Assembly (NCBI GenBank): GCA_004123355.1
Contig: SCHM01000001.1
Location: 10,736,193-10,800,192, forward strand
DNA length: 64,000 bases
Direction of reading: 5' to 3'
From: Amphirosellinia nigrospora
Lineage: Eukaryota > Ascomycota > Sordariomycetes > Xylariales > Xylariaceae
This document shows, in pieces, positions 25,699 to 38,765 of the stretch (its first letter is position 1; every line of letters starts with the position of its first letter). Below the pieces are notes generated by a model, which saw nothing but the letters and a program-made list of their open reading frames with translations, was not told the origin of the DNA and ran no database searches. The translations under genes and the position numbers were made by a program.

Positions 25699-27607
25699 TG
25701 CTCAAGTAGGTAGGTAGGTACCTCACAACCCCCGTCTCAAGTGAAAGCAATTAAGCTCGAGATATCTGATGCGTAAGTTTGTGATCCTTTATTCTTATTC
25801 GTTCGGCGTCTTGCTCGAAGATGCCGTTCCGTGCTCCTGGGTTTAGAAGTGGGCGAGAATATGAGACAACGGAGAACGGCCGGACTTTGGGCAAACAGGC
25901 AGGGCCTGTACTTGAGAACTTAATGAGTGATGCGATTTTCAGCCCCCCCCGCCCGATTCCGGAGAGCGTGGCCGTTGCCGTTGTGGGTACCTATTTATTC
26001 CAGCTGGCTGCTGCTGTGGGGTACCTTTTTGCTTTTTGCCCTAACTGGACATCTAGCAACGCTGTAATTGGTCGTTGACAAGGTTCACTTTACGTTCTAG
26101 ACCTTAAACTTTAGCGTCTCAATGTTGGTGCTATATGAATGAGGGGAGCTTTCTGGCACGAGTAGGCTTTATATAGAAAATTTTGTCGTGAGATTAAAAA
26201 AATACTGCCGCCATTATTCAAAGGAGATGATATATAAAATTTCAGGTCGTAATCACGGCCAAAATCAAGTGATAGCTATTGATTACCCTTATTACGCTTA
26301 CGGTAAGCCGTTGAACTTCGGTACCAACGATTTATTGTTTCTGCGACGCGCAACGACTGTTGGGAGGAAAGAGTTCCACTCGCTATATGACCGTATGAGT
26401 CAAGCGGAAGCACGCGACGGATGAGTCTTTTCAGTAGGGATCTGATCCTCAAGATAAGTACCGAGTGGACACCGCGACAAGAGTTATCAGGGAGGACAAC
26501 CCAGACATCCAGAGCAACCTACAGATAATGAGGCTGTTCCAATCATATGCTGTTCGCGCATTTAGACGAAGTTCTACGCGATTAGCTAAGACTTTCCGAC
26601 GTAGAACAGAATACAGCCAACATAAAAGACACATTTCTCGGCGCTTCCAAGAGAAAAGTTTGACGGGTGTAGGTCATCTATAAACGTGGACCAAGCTCCG
26701 ACGAATGAGCAGTAAAATAGGCTATTCAACAGAAGCTGACTATGCTTACAATTCGTAAATGATGCCGTGCGCCTAGTATTGGGTGAGTATTTGCTTACTC
26801 CCTTCCTCGACTACCTCTTCGTATATCGGGATGTGTCTACCAACATGCTTGGAAGGGTATGTGCCGGGTGTACTATTATACCCCTTTGCCGATTAACGCT
26901 CCAGCTGATATGGACAACACAATTATGTTTAGAAAACACAAATGGGCTTATCTACATATAGACCGACACGTTAAATCATCATCGAAAATGCGAAGGGCTC
27001 CCAGAAAGAACTATATATTCTGCATGGCATATCTAGGCCACGATCTACGCTATGCCTCACCAAATGCGTCTTGCCAATGGTCAACAATATGATTTCGCTC
27101 ACTACCTAGGTATTCTCACCTCTGTCTGTGTAGTCCATGCATTGGGTTAGGCCACAAAAAGGATGGTTACAGTGCCTCGTTTCTCATTTATACTTTATAA
27201 CAAGGCCCAAAAACCGACACGAAAGGAGCTTGTGGTCACTGTTCGCGTCCCTCGTTTAATCCCCAGCAACATACTGAGTCCCGTTTTCTTTTCCCATGTC
27301 TGTCGAGTTCCCTGTCTTCTATTTGTTGAGATCGCCCAGCTCAGCAATATGATAATGGAAAGAACAACATAAATTAAAAACAAAAAGTTAAGGGAGAAAA
27401 GGTAGGCATTATGCACACAGAGGTACAACGATGGCTCGAGCTCAACGAAGCCTAGTCTATGTCTTCAAAATAAATCATGTAGTATAATAAATCAAGATGT
27501 TTATACAAGGGAAGGCGGTTTAAGAAATATTGGGTATCATGATGGTTGCAAGAAATGACCAAACAATACAGTGAAAGTGGGCGACGAATTCTGCCGTGTG
27601 GCATTTG
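25699..27607. other. Intergenic between THR1 and the acetyltransferase gene
   Basis: Holds the THR1 upstream region, with a TAGGTAGGTAGGTACCT word at about 25706 and a TGAGTCA site at 26396. Several short plus-strand frames (for example 26188-26424 and 26465-26683, the latter Arg-rich) have no recognisable domain, start context or intron structure. I do not call them genes. Confidence 0.4.
26396..26402. promoter_or_regulatory. Possible Gcn4/CPC-1 site (TGAGTCA)
   Basis: An exact TGAGTCA lies about 700 bp upstream of the THR1 start. Fungal amino-acid biosynthesis genes are commonly activated by Gcn4/CPC-1 through this 7-mer. The distance is large for a fungal promoter and a 7-mer can occur by chance, so this is only suggestive. 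Confidence 0.2.
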
Positions 27608-29796
27608 TTAATGTATAATGGATTTTACTTCCGCGGGATTGCCGGCTACAATTGTGTAACGCGGTACATCCTGCGATGCCTGTCAGTACAGATGGTCGCG
27701 GAACATATTGCAAGAGACGATAGTCCGCAGCTTACCTTGACGACTACCGCCCCGGCGGAGATCGAGGCACCTCTTCCAATTCGAATACCGTGTTGTATGA
27801 TGGCGCCAGCCCAATAAATACGTCCTCATCGATAATGATGTACCCGCCTATTTGGGGACTCTTGCTTCCCATTCGCTTCTTTGGGTCGGTAAACGTGGTG
27901 GCCCCTAGAAGAGTAACGTTGGGACTAATTATGACATTGTCACCAATGTTGATCTCTACCGGGTCAAGGATTGTACAGTTTCGGCCGATCATTACGTTGT
28001 GACCTATCGTAATGTTATACCCGTAATCGCACGTGAATGGTGCCTCAACCACTACTTCTTGTCCGACACGCCCTGCTCTTGTAGTAGAAGAGACTAATTG
28101 GGGTGAGAGATTAATGGGTTCCCGAGGGTTAAGGATTTCTCGGAAGAGACGAGACCGCTCTGTTGCCGACACCCCGGTATTTGGATTTGTCGAGTTATTG
28201 AACCGCCAACAAGCAGCACTGCACCGTTGGCGTTCTAAGACCAGCTCTGGGTCAAATGGATAATACTCTCGACCTAAAAGCATTTCCTCCTTCTGCGTCC
28301 TGGGTTTGTTATTATTTGAAGGATACTGTGTATGTGACAATGCCAGCTGAGCTGCTATTTGTGGGTCACTGCTTGGTGGAGGTTGAGGTCCCGAGGCAGC
28401 TGGGGGGGTTGGTTCTAATACGTTCATCTGAGGTAACGATCCAGGGCGAGGCGTCTCGGGTTGTTAGCTTTCAGGGTCAGTCCGAGTGATGTCATGTAGC
28501 GGCGGTACTCTCTGATACTCTCGGGGTCGCTCAATGTTCGGCGTCTTCAGTTGTTGCATGCTAGGTGTGATGGCACTTATCGGAGTTGGAAACATATTCG
28601 CGGCGCTGGAATACGCCGAAAAGGCTGAACCCTTGTTATCCGGGCTCATTACGGAGCTCACGACGGAAGCCGTTGGAATAGTCGAAGCCGTAGGGCGATC
28701 ATCGTCTGTCAAGACGGACCTTGCCTGTGAAGTTTCCAATCGAAGATATGGGCCGCGATAGGATGAGACTGAGTCACGTTTGGGAGCAGGAGCAGGTGAC
28801 GGGTTTGGATAAAGTGCTGGGCTGTGGCATTCCGTAAGCGCCTGGTGGGACATAACTAGGATCCTTGGATTCGAGTGGAACAGTAACTGCTTTGTTTTCC
28901 ATTCTCGGCGGTCCTCGCTGATTAGGGTATCCATAACAGACAAATCCGCCGCGAACACAGTTGGTACCTGGTCATAGTTAGTAAACATACTTATTGCTTG
29001 ATGGTGCGATTGTATAGACATACATTCCGGTTTCGCCTCATCGCACTTCTTCTTACGCTTTCGACACGTTAAGCAGCCTTGAGAGAGGTCAGCAACACTT
29101 ACAAGTCCCCGATATCACAATATAACGAGACATGCTTACCAGTCTTTGTCCTGTTACTGAAATTCCGCTTCCGTTTCTTAGGATCGGATTGAATCACTGG
29201 GTCTCTCGATTGATCTTGCGAGTATGGGTTACTATAGAGCATGGAGCTCTCTTCACCGTCGGGACTCGTAGCTGAGTAATCGTGGCCCGAGTCCGCATGA
29301 CTAGCAGCTCTCCGAAGGGTATCTCCTGTTTGTTCATCGGCCTGGCTAGGACCAGACCCGCTACGTCCCTCGACTCGTACTCGGCCGTCGCGAGATTGTT
29401 GCGAGTACCATGATTCGCCCTGCTCCCTTTGGTCCTCCCCATACTGCCTGTAGTCTCGCTCCCGTGATGAAACCTCATATGCCCCCGTGGTTCAATCTGA
29501 TGCTCCTGATCTTGAAGGTTTGCTACTTCACGAGGCCGTTCAACCGAAAGCGATCGCTTGCGCTTATGTAACCCCTCGATCTCAGGATAACTTCTAGACG
29601 GGTAATGGGACCGATCTAGGTTAGAGCCAGAACCCGGTTCCACCTGCGTAGTAGCATCTCCGGAGTTTGCTTCCTGAGTTATTTGAATAGTAGAGCGATC
29701 CTCGGAACCGACATGTCTTGTTGCAGGACTCCCATTTGCTCCGTCTGAGGTCTTGGAATCACCTCCATTCAAGCCGTGAAAGTCGCCATAATTCAT
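27608..29796 (-). CDS. Zn2Cys6 domain fused to maltose/galactoside O-acetyltransferase
   Basis: Four exons: 29796-29140, 29077-29024, 28967-27736 and 27670-27608. A disordered N-terminus rich in Ser, Gln and Arg leads to the basic stretch DPKKRKRNFSNRTK and a complete binuclear zinc cluster GCLTCRKRKKKCDEAKPEC followed by TNCVRGGFVC (C-x2-C-x6-C-x6-C-x2-C-x6-C). After a Pro/Ser linker come the maltose-acetyltransferase (Mac) segment KEEMLLGREYYPFDPELVLE and NNSTNP, then left-handed beta-helix hexapeptides (YGYNITIGHNVMIGRNC, IGDNVIISPNV, GRGASISAGAVVV), ending DVPRYTIVAGNPAEV. So DNA binding and acetyl-CoA-dependent acetyl transfer are predicted in one chain. The frame slips near 29461, 28830 and 27811, and an in-frame TAA sits at 28466-28464 between the two halves. 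Either one fusion gene with errors or two adjacent reading units is possible; I favour one gene. The start Met is uncertain. Confidence 0.82.
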
Positions 29797-32700
29797 CCAA
29801 CAATGCTGTCGTCCCAGAGCCCTCGATTTGAGTGCATACGAGTTCAACCGTTGGTGAAAAGCTCCAATGTTAGTCGAACCTCGTAAATGGAAATTCCAAC
29901 AAAAAAACCTTTCACAAGGCATTCGAGACGCGGCTGGACAACGGTGTGTGCCGCGGGCTTTTGTGTAGGGAAATGCAACCTGCGCGCAATATAATTCAAG
30001 TTATTGAAGTCGCAGTAGCTTGCTAAGTTGATCAGCCCCGAGCAATTTTGGAGTGATTGAGACTGCCTCCACAATGATGTAAAGGATGAGCTTTGATCAA
30101 TCGCTGAGAGGAAAACTGAAGAGACGACGTTAGTCGAGATCGAAATATGGGGGCCAGGACGAATGCGCGCGCGGACCGAACAATAGTGAGTGAATGCTGC
30201 AGGTAGAAATCTCACCCGTGGCAGGCGGATGCGCGGGGATTATCAGAAAGCGGGAGTGAGCGAACCGCTTTTCCCCTTCTCAATCACCCGCGTAATACGA
30301 CGTGGGTATACCAGGCTGGGGCTGGCTGGTGTGCGTGGGCTGGCGACGTACCTGGCAGACGCAGTACGGTACGATGCAGCGAGTTGTTGCGGTGTGGTAT
30401 AGTTGGTGGTAAGCACGCGCGACGCTTGCGCCTAACAATTTGACCCGACAATGATCACTTCACCCGGCTAGGTGACGAACAAAACGACCGGGGGTTGGAC
30501 AGGATAGTTGTATCGGAGCCCGCCCACACGGCCGGAAATATAACTAGCCAAATAAGTAAATAGGTAGGTGGTCTTTCGTGTGGCCCAGCCCACGATGCGA
30601 CTCAAAGGACGACGATAGGAACCAACAGATAGATAAGAAGGGTGGGTGAGTTGGAGTAGATCTCGCTGCGCTCGGCAGGGTGGCGAGCAATAGACGAATA
30701 GATGGAAGGATAGAAGGATGGATGGGGTGAGGGCGAACTACGTTCAATGTTTAACAAGAACGGACGAACTCGCGCTTGGGATTTGACGCGCGATTAGCTG
30801 AGGGCTGGCAGCGTCTGTTAAAGCGAACAGTGTGCCCGACCAAGGCAGACCAGGCCCGTTCTCCGCTCAGGGACAAGATCCTGGGTTGGCCGATATAGTA
30901 TAGCTGAAAATGACTCCAAGCTGACGGCTCCTCGTCAGAAGATAGCTCTCAGCGCGAGGGGGAGAATGAATATCAACGCGGAAGAAGAAATGATCGACGA
31001 AGGAGCGCTGACAGCAGTTTAGCGAAAAGAAGGCCAGGCGGCGGAGGCGGCGGCGGCTTAGTTGTGCATATGTGTGCGCGCGTGTGCGCCAGTACTCAGT
31101 CAGGGAGGAAGTAAGTCTAAGGTAATAGGTAATAATACTGTAGTGTAAGTAAGTAAGAGAGCGACAGACGGCCGAAGATACAAGTCGCCGGCAACACCAA
31201 CACCAACACCAACGGCCGCGGGAGCAATTAGTGCAGAGCGGGAGCCGGTACAAGGATATGGGACCAGAATGAGCCAAGCAAGCAAGAAAGTAAGCAATGG
31301 GAACCAGGCCAACACAGGTGCAGGGCTGCAGACAAATAATAAGAAAAAAAAAATAAACTCCACGCCGGGCAGATATGACCAAGACAAATAATACCTAGAC
31401 GACATCCACCAAGAAACTACACTAACAAGTTGGGTGCCTCGGCGGGTGTCCTTCAATACCTGTCGTACCGAATGAGATCGACGGACCCTGGACAGCCCAG
31501 ATCAAGGTCCAATTACGGGCGGCATGGCGCTTGAGAAGGGGGGTTATCCAGGTACAAGTCGCTAAAGTACCGCCGGGGGTGTGCGACTGGGGGGTGGTGC
31601 CTCGAAAGGGAGGGCGCATGGAGTTAATCAAAAACATGAACTTGGAAGCGAGCTGGAGAAGCTCAAGCCGCCTACCTACGCTACCTCCCAGTCGCTGACC
31701 CAGAACTATAGTACCTACCTACGTACTCGCCTACTAATAGTACACGTTTGAATATAAATATTATCTGGGTACCTTGTAGATTAGGTAGTTAACCAAAACA
31801 TGCCTACTACCCCATGTGTTTATGGAACTACGTCACAGTACACTAGATAGGTAGCGTACAGTAAGGGAGATGGTGGTATGCGTGGAGTAGTTTGTTGTAA
31901 GTTAGGAAAGTAGGTACCTAATGTAGGGGGACTGATGGAGCACATCACGGAGCCTAGGTACACTAGAGCCTGGACAGGACCTGTAGACGGACGGGGGAGA
32001 GATACTACATGTGGGTGATCCCGACGGGGAAAGAGAGGAGAACACTACTCTGGTCTGCTCTGGCACAGGGGTCGTAAGTATTCCGCACGACGCCGCACGG
32101 CCCATCCACACGTTCCACAGGTCGGCCAATTGTGCGCCTGCATGCACGTACTATAAGTACCACCTCTCCTCCTGCGGCCAGAGGGTTGCATGACATGTAG
32201 GTACATGCCTGCCATACACACAATCACCATGCATACATGTACATTACCGACTATCTCCTCTAGTTCACCATCCGCCATCTTTACCTATCACGGGCCCTAT
32301 AGTGCGAGTGTTATATCGCTACCACTTTCACCATAACTACCAACTGCTCATTCACGATGAAGCGGGGTGAAGTCCTCGCAGTCGTACTCGGAAGTAGTTG
32401 TTGAGAGCAACATCTATTTTTTTGTGGGTTGGTTACCACGTCTGTCAAGTGGTCCATTGGTACCTATACGCTCCAAATGAGCTTTTTCCAACACATTCTG
32501 CATCGTCTTGTGCGAGTTGCCCAAGTAGAACATGTTATTCAAGCGGTGAGACAGTGCTGCAAAGTGTCCTCGCCATCACACACATACGGTTAGGAGTCTC
32601 GACAAAACCAAGCCTCCAATCAAAGTCGACGAACGAAACAACCCATTCCCCCGCGTAAGGACGAACACTCCCAAGCGGCGAACCGCCCAATGAAGTCTTC

Positions 32701-35700
32701 CCGCCCTACGACCACCCAAGAAACTGTCTTTTGAAGTCCCATTTTCTATCATAACTCATTCCTGCTGGCGAGGGCCCTTCTAGTGTTACACCGGAATGTG
32801 GCGGTAATGCCAGCAATGTGCCGCCCGGTTCGCTAGTTTCGCCTCTCGATGGGTTATAATCTTGATAGACGCAGCACTCTTCTCTTCGGCATAGGTAGGA
32901 TGCATTGATGCCTTTTAAAAAAGGTCGATCATCTTGGTCAGTATTAGCGAGTCAACAGTAGCATCCAGGTGAATATACCAGCTTGCATCTAGTCGTCACC
33001 TGAGTCTAGTATTCCAACGGGTCTACCAAGCCCGTTTTCAGCAGTTCAATTCAACCTGACCTCGCAGTAGAATAAGCAATGACGTACATTTCCTCGTGTT
33101 TATCATAGCACATATCTTCTTGAGACATGTAGAATGAACATCCAGTGAATTATGGTTGTTCTTCTATATCACCAAGGCAGTATAAGCGTCTCGTATCGTC
33201 TACCAGCAATCACACCTATAAGCATTGCCGACAGCTTGCGGTGTTGAGCGCGGCCTTTTTAGTCTTCCTTTGTTCGTGACCAATAGACGATACGAGACAG
33301 GGGTGTACAGAAAGGCTTATGCAAATTGACGCGGGCGTGTGATGTCGAGTGTTAAGGGCGGCCGAGAAGCGACAAGCGTGCGTTTCCAACTAGGTAACTA
33401 GCCTTCTGGCGCATGCACCTGTCCTTTTGTCACAATTGTCTCGAACTGGCCTTGGATGGGTGCATAAACCAACATGTTGTGATTGGATATCGCGCGTTAA
33501 GCGAGATACTTAGGCTTCTTCGAGCGGTCCTATTAATAGCCGTGCTATAGTCTTATAGGCATCCAAGCATGTTTGAGCATCAAGATCAGATGCAGTTGAA
33601 TAATTCAGGGTTGTTGTCAAAACAAAACGGTAAGCTGTTAGTACTTGATGTATAGGAGAGAGTTCAAGATGAATCCCATGTAGGCTCTCCAGCTGGTACA
33701 GGTCATTGTCGCTCTTCGCTAGATGCCAGTTGTACCATTTTCAGATCTCGATTGAATGGATTGATAATTTGGCCGAGTCGCTTAAATAAACACGTTTCCC
33801 TACGACATTGAATACACAACTTGCAATTAGCAATGCATCACCGGGAGATAGGGATCTAATAATTATACCTATAATGGCCAACAACTGAGAAATAAGACAT
33901 ATCTTAACCGTGTGACCCAGGGAAAATGCAGTACAACGGCTAGAAAACCAGGGCCGGGTTCGCGGCAGCGATAATTTTAGCTTCGCGGCGGCAATTGAAC
34001 GCATGCGCTTCAAAATTATAGTGGCCAGCGTGTGTTTCAAACTTGAAGCCCGTGTTCCCACAAATGTTTCTAAACCCCTGACGTAAATCAATACGACTTG
34101 CTCGCATAGCGCTTGTTACAACGCGTATAAGAGCCCGCATTCGGAAGCGCTTTTTTTTTACCGCCAATCGTCGAAAGTGATCGGTTGTACAGCTATAAGC
34201 GAGTTTCTTCTCCTCTCATTAGCTCACGGCTGCCTCGCTGTGGCTCAACGAGGGGCAAACGCTGGCACTGGGTGAAACAATCGAACTTGCCAAGGCTTCT
34301 CATAAGCCCTTTATTTTAGTAGTATTTGAGAATCCGAGTGGCTACAAACGCCCAGACAATGTGATGGAAGCTTGCATGAAGCAAGGCTTAAGGATAGGTT
34401 GTATACTAGTTCTGCAGCATTGGCGTGGAGCGTAAGTCGAACCTGATAGGGCTCATTTTTGCCCCTCATCGTCTCGAGCCGCAGGAGAAATCGGTCAGAG
34501 GGTTCCATCGAGGCGTAAATAGAAAACGGCATCAACTTCCAGCGTCAGTTTATGGTCTTAGCTAAGAGTGGTCGTGCATTAGCTATCCGTCAACCTCGTC
34601 GCCCACATGGTAAGTGGAAAAACGAATATGAATCCTTTGAAACCCGTCAACGAGCTGGGGGCCATTTCGGCTTCGAACGAATGGAATGGGAGGTGAAAAA
34701 GAAACACAAGAGATACTAGAAGAAGGCGCAGCCTAACACTGATAGAGCTGCTCCAAAGTGCATAGGACAGTAGGTATCATGTTCTTTGAGGGCTCAACCC
34801 ACGCCCTGCATAAGCTTTACAAGTTTCACCAAGTAACAAGACCCTCCGAGCATGAAGATGGCGGTGAAAACAGCATGCGTAATACCAGGCTGACATCCAC
34901 CTACCGAATCCCTGCGTGCCTTATAATACTACCTATAAATCGTGTCGCCAATAATTCAACACCGGAAAAGTAACCGAGAATTCCAAGGCCAGGGAACGAG
35001 ACGGCTATTGGCACTGACTGTACCATGCATAGCGAATAGGCACACTTGTAAGCGGCAAAAATAGATGGGGTGCTGCTGAGAAATTAGTAATTACTGCTCA
35101 TATGTAACTAATGTTGAGAGTCGCGATGCTCAAACTGGAATCGAGCCGGGTTGGCTAGGACAAGGAGGACACGAGAAGTTACCCAACCTAGCCGGCTGCT
35201 GTTGGTCTTTTCGGGGGAGGTGATGACACTTCCGTGGCGCTTTAAAGATGGTGATTTGCTACCGGCTCTATGGCGTGCTAGACAACATGATGTCGCTCAA
35301 ATGAGACTTACTGAACCGTAGAGCCGGGAGACGTTAGCATCATACCACTTGTTGTTAGCAGCCGACAAAGACGAGCCACCGACTAGTACCTCTCGCGAAA
35401 GAGTTAGGCTGCATCATGTAGTTACCTACCTCTAACAAAAGTACAGTACAGTGTGTAGAGCCAGATGTACCGTAGAGCTACCTAGTCTAGGGTTCTGGAG
35501 GAGTTAGAAGATTCCATGGCAGATTCACGTAATACATAGTACACAGTTTGGTCCGGCCCATGTGTTCGTGATAGACCTTCTAGCGCAGTCAGCCAGCCAG
35601 TTCGGCGCAGGATTCTCACTTACACGTCACCGGAAGCCAACAAACATGCCAAGTTGTCCCCAACACGACGTAATCACGACGGAAAGCGGAAGGAGGCTGC

Positions 35701-38700
35701 GAAGCATAGCCGCTGGCCTGTATCCGGGGTAGCCAACATCACCATTTCAATCACACGGTATATCATGGCAACAACAGCACCTACACTAGGTATTATGATG
35801 AGCAACAGCCCCTATAACATAGCATCTTAGGTAGTTGAAAAGGTGAGCGTTTAAAATAGGAGTCGAGGGAAGATGAATTGAAACAGGAATTACTAGGTAC
35901 CTAGAGTGTCTCTCAAATTACGCTAGGCTTAAAAGGGTGAAAAGTTCCTGCTGAAGGAAGCCAAGAAGCACAAAAAAGATGTGATGAAAGTCGCTGGCGC
36001 CCGCGCTTGAGACTGCGCTAAGGAGCGTGCTAAGCCGCTATCTGCCTAACCACCGGCGAAATGACCGGAGCTAGGTACTATAGATGACCTACGCCTCGTC
36101 CTTGTACATGTCTCTCCATCCATCCCGTGTGCAGTACCCAGGTAAACCCCATGCCAACGAGCAAGACCAAAGCATATCATCACTTGGGCCATCTTGCGAC
36201 ACATTTGACGTCCATAGCCCAGAAGGCCCCTATTTTGGCCCTGAGTTGTGGTCGAGTATAGTCATCTACCATGCAGAAGGGGGGTAGGCCCATCCGTCGT
36301 TCGCCAATGACACCATCACTAGTCTCGATTAGCCGCCGAACACCCGCACTCGCCCTCCATAAGCGCCCTCTCAACACTCCAACCCTCCAACACTCCAACG
36401 ACTGCTAGTATGACTCGCCGCCGACTTCTTTCTAGAACCCTTCGTCGTCCATACTCGCGACTGGACCCCCCAACGTCATGACCTGCACGCATTAGCGCTT
36501 GGGGGCCGCGCCTGTCGGTCGCCCAGTCTGTATCACTCGCATATCTTATCGCACAACATCCTTCCCGAGAGCCACGCTCGCGGTTCTGGTAGGCCACCAT
36601 CAAGACATAGCTCCGGTTGGTACCTGCAGATGGGTATGTTCAAATGGGCGTCTCGCCGTCTGAATGCTGCCCTATATCTGCCGGGCAGTAGCTTACCATC
36701 CAGATGGGTACGCCTTGTCGAAAGGGTACTTCTTGCCTAACCAGGTTACAGAGGCGCCGCCTTGCCCACAAGCGCGCAGTATCATACATCTTTGTAGATG
36801 CCAGCACACCGAAACCGCCAGAGACAAGGGCTCACCGCTCCTGCTTGTGTTCTGTGACACTAGGCTCCAGCCGCGAAGTCCTCGAAGCCGGCATGTTTTA
36901 TGCACCGGTTGGCGTCCCATCACCTCGCTCCTACCGGCATTCGGCTCACAAAGCCACCAATGCGGACGCCATGTCACTTCCTTCATGGCCCAGATCGTGG
37001 GGTGCCAATAGATCATATAGCCAGATGTAGGGACTGCTTGTGACGTGCGTTTCGACCAGGCGGGTGTGCAAGATCGTTATGCTTACTTTAGGTTGCTTAT
37101 TAAGATATAGCCTCAATCTGCAACCTCTACCGGGCCGCAGGTGCTTATTGAGACGTCACTTCTTCAATAAAACTCGTGACTGGCTCTTCTCTTGTGCACC
37201 TAATCTCAATGCCTTATAATCACCCCAAGCGGCTCGTTTAACTGCATTTTCAATACTGTAAACATTGCCCCTATCTGGTGAGAAACTCGTTGCCGTTATT
37301 CGAACAATTTGAAATAACATTCTCTTTTTGCACTGGCTCAGCCTCCGCTTCTTATTGGGTCAATATTTTGAAGCTGCCTTGCCCCTTAAATTATTACACA
37401 GCCAGCTCTGCGATAACTTGAATGCGAGGCAGCCAGCCTGATCATGACAGGGATTCCAAATGACGACAACAGATATCGAATTAATTGTCCCGCTGAGAAA
37501 CGACAAGAATGCTATTTTTTTTCTCCTCGGCACGTCATTTTTATCGCGATTCCACGTAAAGTCCCCTCAATTCCCGTCAACTCCTTATGAGTGGGCCTAA
37601 GTATTGCGACTCCAGCCTTGGATGCAGAATATGAATGCGGCAAGTAGCTAGTTTAACCATGATATTGAAGTCCAGAAATACGACGCGACATCATTCAATG
37701 TAAAACAACATGTCTATCGTAGTGTTTAAACCAATCTGTAGATACCTATCTCTCAATAGAGCCATTGTATGCACAATAATGTATTACAACTAGTTGACTT
37801 TCTAGCTTATGGGTAGTAAAAAACTCAACATGACAGCTAGCGACGCTACCTAGAGAGATAATGGTAGTAGCGTACAGAGCCTATGCACAGTATTTTACCG
37901 CAATCACCGAGTATAAATCGCTACAGGACTTCAACGCCGAGTCCTAATAAGTGATTATACGTTGGCCCTAACTAGCTTGCTTCGTCTCTTATAGCAGGTG
38001 AATGAATAGGCCTAGAAAATTCGACTGCAAGCTCGGATTCGCGATCGCAAAGATGACCATAAAAGAGACAGTATCAAGTCCTGCCTATAGCGGTGGATAA
38101 TTCAACATCATAGCGGTATCAGAGCTTTACCTACCTTAACTATTGATGGTTGAATACTAGCCATAGAAGACTATGAGGCCAATTCCACAACAAGTCGAAA
38201 GCTGGCATGCCACATGTGAAAATAATGATAAAATCTCCTCAACCCTCCCATAGCTATACAGTCTAGATATAACACTCTATTAACGAATTTTAACAGCAAC
38301 GTTTCTATCCGACTTTATTTATCCCTGGGTTAGTTTGTAGGTCGCTGCCTTGCTTAATACTGGAAAGATTGCGTGTTGCAAATCGGTTAGGTAAAACTAA
38401 TATTGCTAGACACGAATAATTCTAAGACTCGAACCATGAAGCAGTGCTTAAAGTCTAAGGAATTCGCGCTAATTCTACGGAGATCTGGGACATAAGACCG
38501 CCACTATACGTACTTTGAAGAACTTCACAGGAAGGGGTAATCTCCACGGAGTCGGCGTTTTAATTCTCGAACGACCAGCTTAGCGAAGATGAGATCAACT
38601 TTAATGCTCAGAGAACACCATTTGTAACTTGTTCTTATTTCCCAAAAGAGAACTAGTGAGCTATATACAATTTTTTGTGCTTTAGTATGGGGACAAATGA

Positions 38701-38765
38701 TCAAGATGATGGCGGCGCCCAGTTGTACGGGTTACCAAGGTTCGACCTCCCCAAGGCCCTGGAAC
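29797..38765. other. Nine-kb region without recognisable genes
   Basis: The left part (to about 31650) is the upstream region of the zinc-cluster/acetyltransferase gene, with simple-sequence tracts: a GCGGCG-rich stretch near 31035 and three CAACAC units at 31192-31213. TAGGTACCTA words recur near 30558, 31670-31720, 31910, 31950, 35424 and 35896. An inverted repeat lies at 33188-33298. Between 36660 and 37030 three overlapping frames stay open for over 100 codons each, but none resembles a known protein. From 37000 to 38700 the DNA is AT-rich with no long frame. No transposase, reverse transcriptase or other element-encoded protein is recognisable. Confidence 0.4.
33188..33298. repeat. 15-bp inverted repeat flanking 81 bp
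   Basis: GTCTCGTATCGTCTA at 33188-33202 is matched by its exact reverse complement at 33284-33298. The enclosed 81 bp shows no gene. The layout resembles a very short non-autonomous inverted-repeat element or a cruciform-forming site. I see no clear target-site duplication next to the arms. Confidence 0.65.

Noticed and set aside
25821-26078. Plus-strand frame just upstream of THR1 with a hydrophobic stretch
   Set aside because: It lies in the THR1 promoter region. The hydrophobic run comes from simple GTTGCCGTTG-like sequence, with no family match.
29797-38765. A large transposon filling the gene desert
   Set aside because: No transposase, reverse transcriptase, integrase or long terminal repeats are recognisable; only one 111-bp inverted-repeat unit was found.
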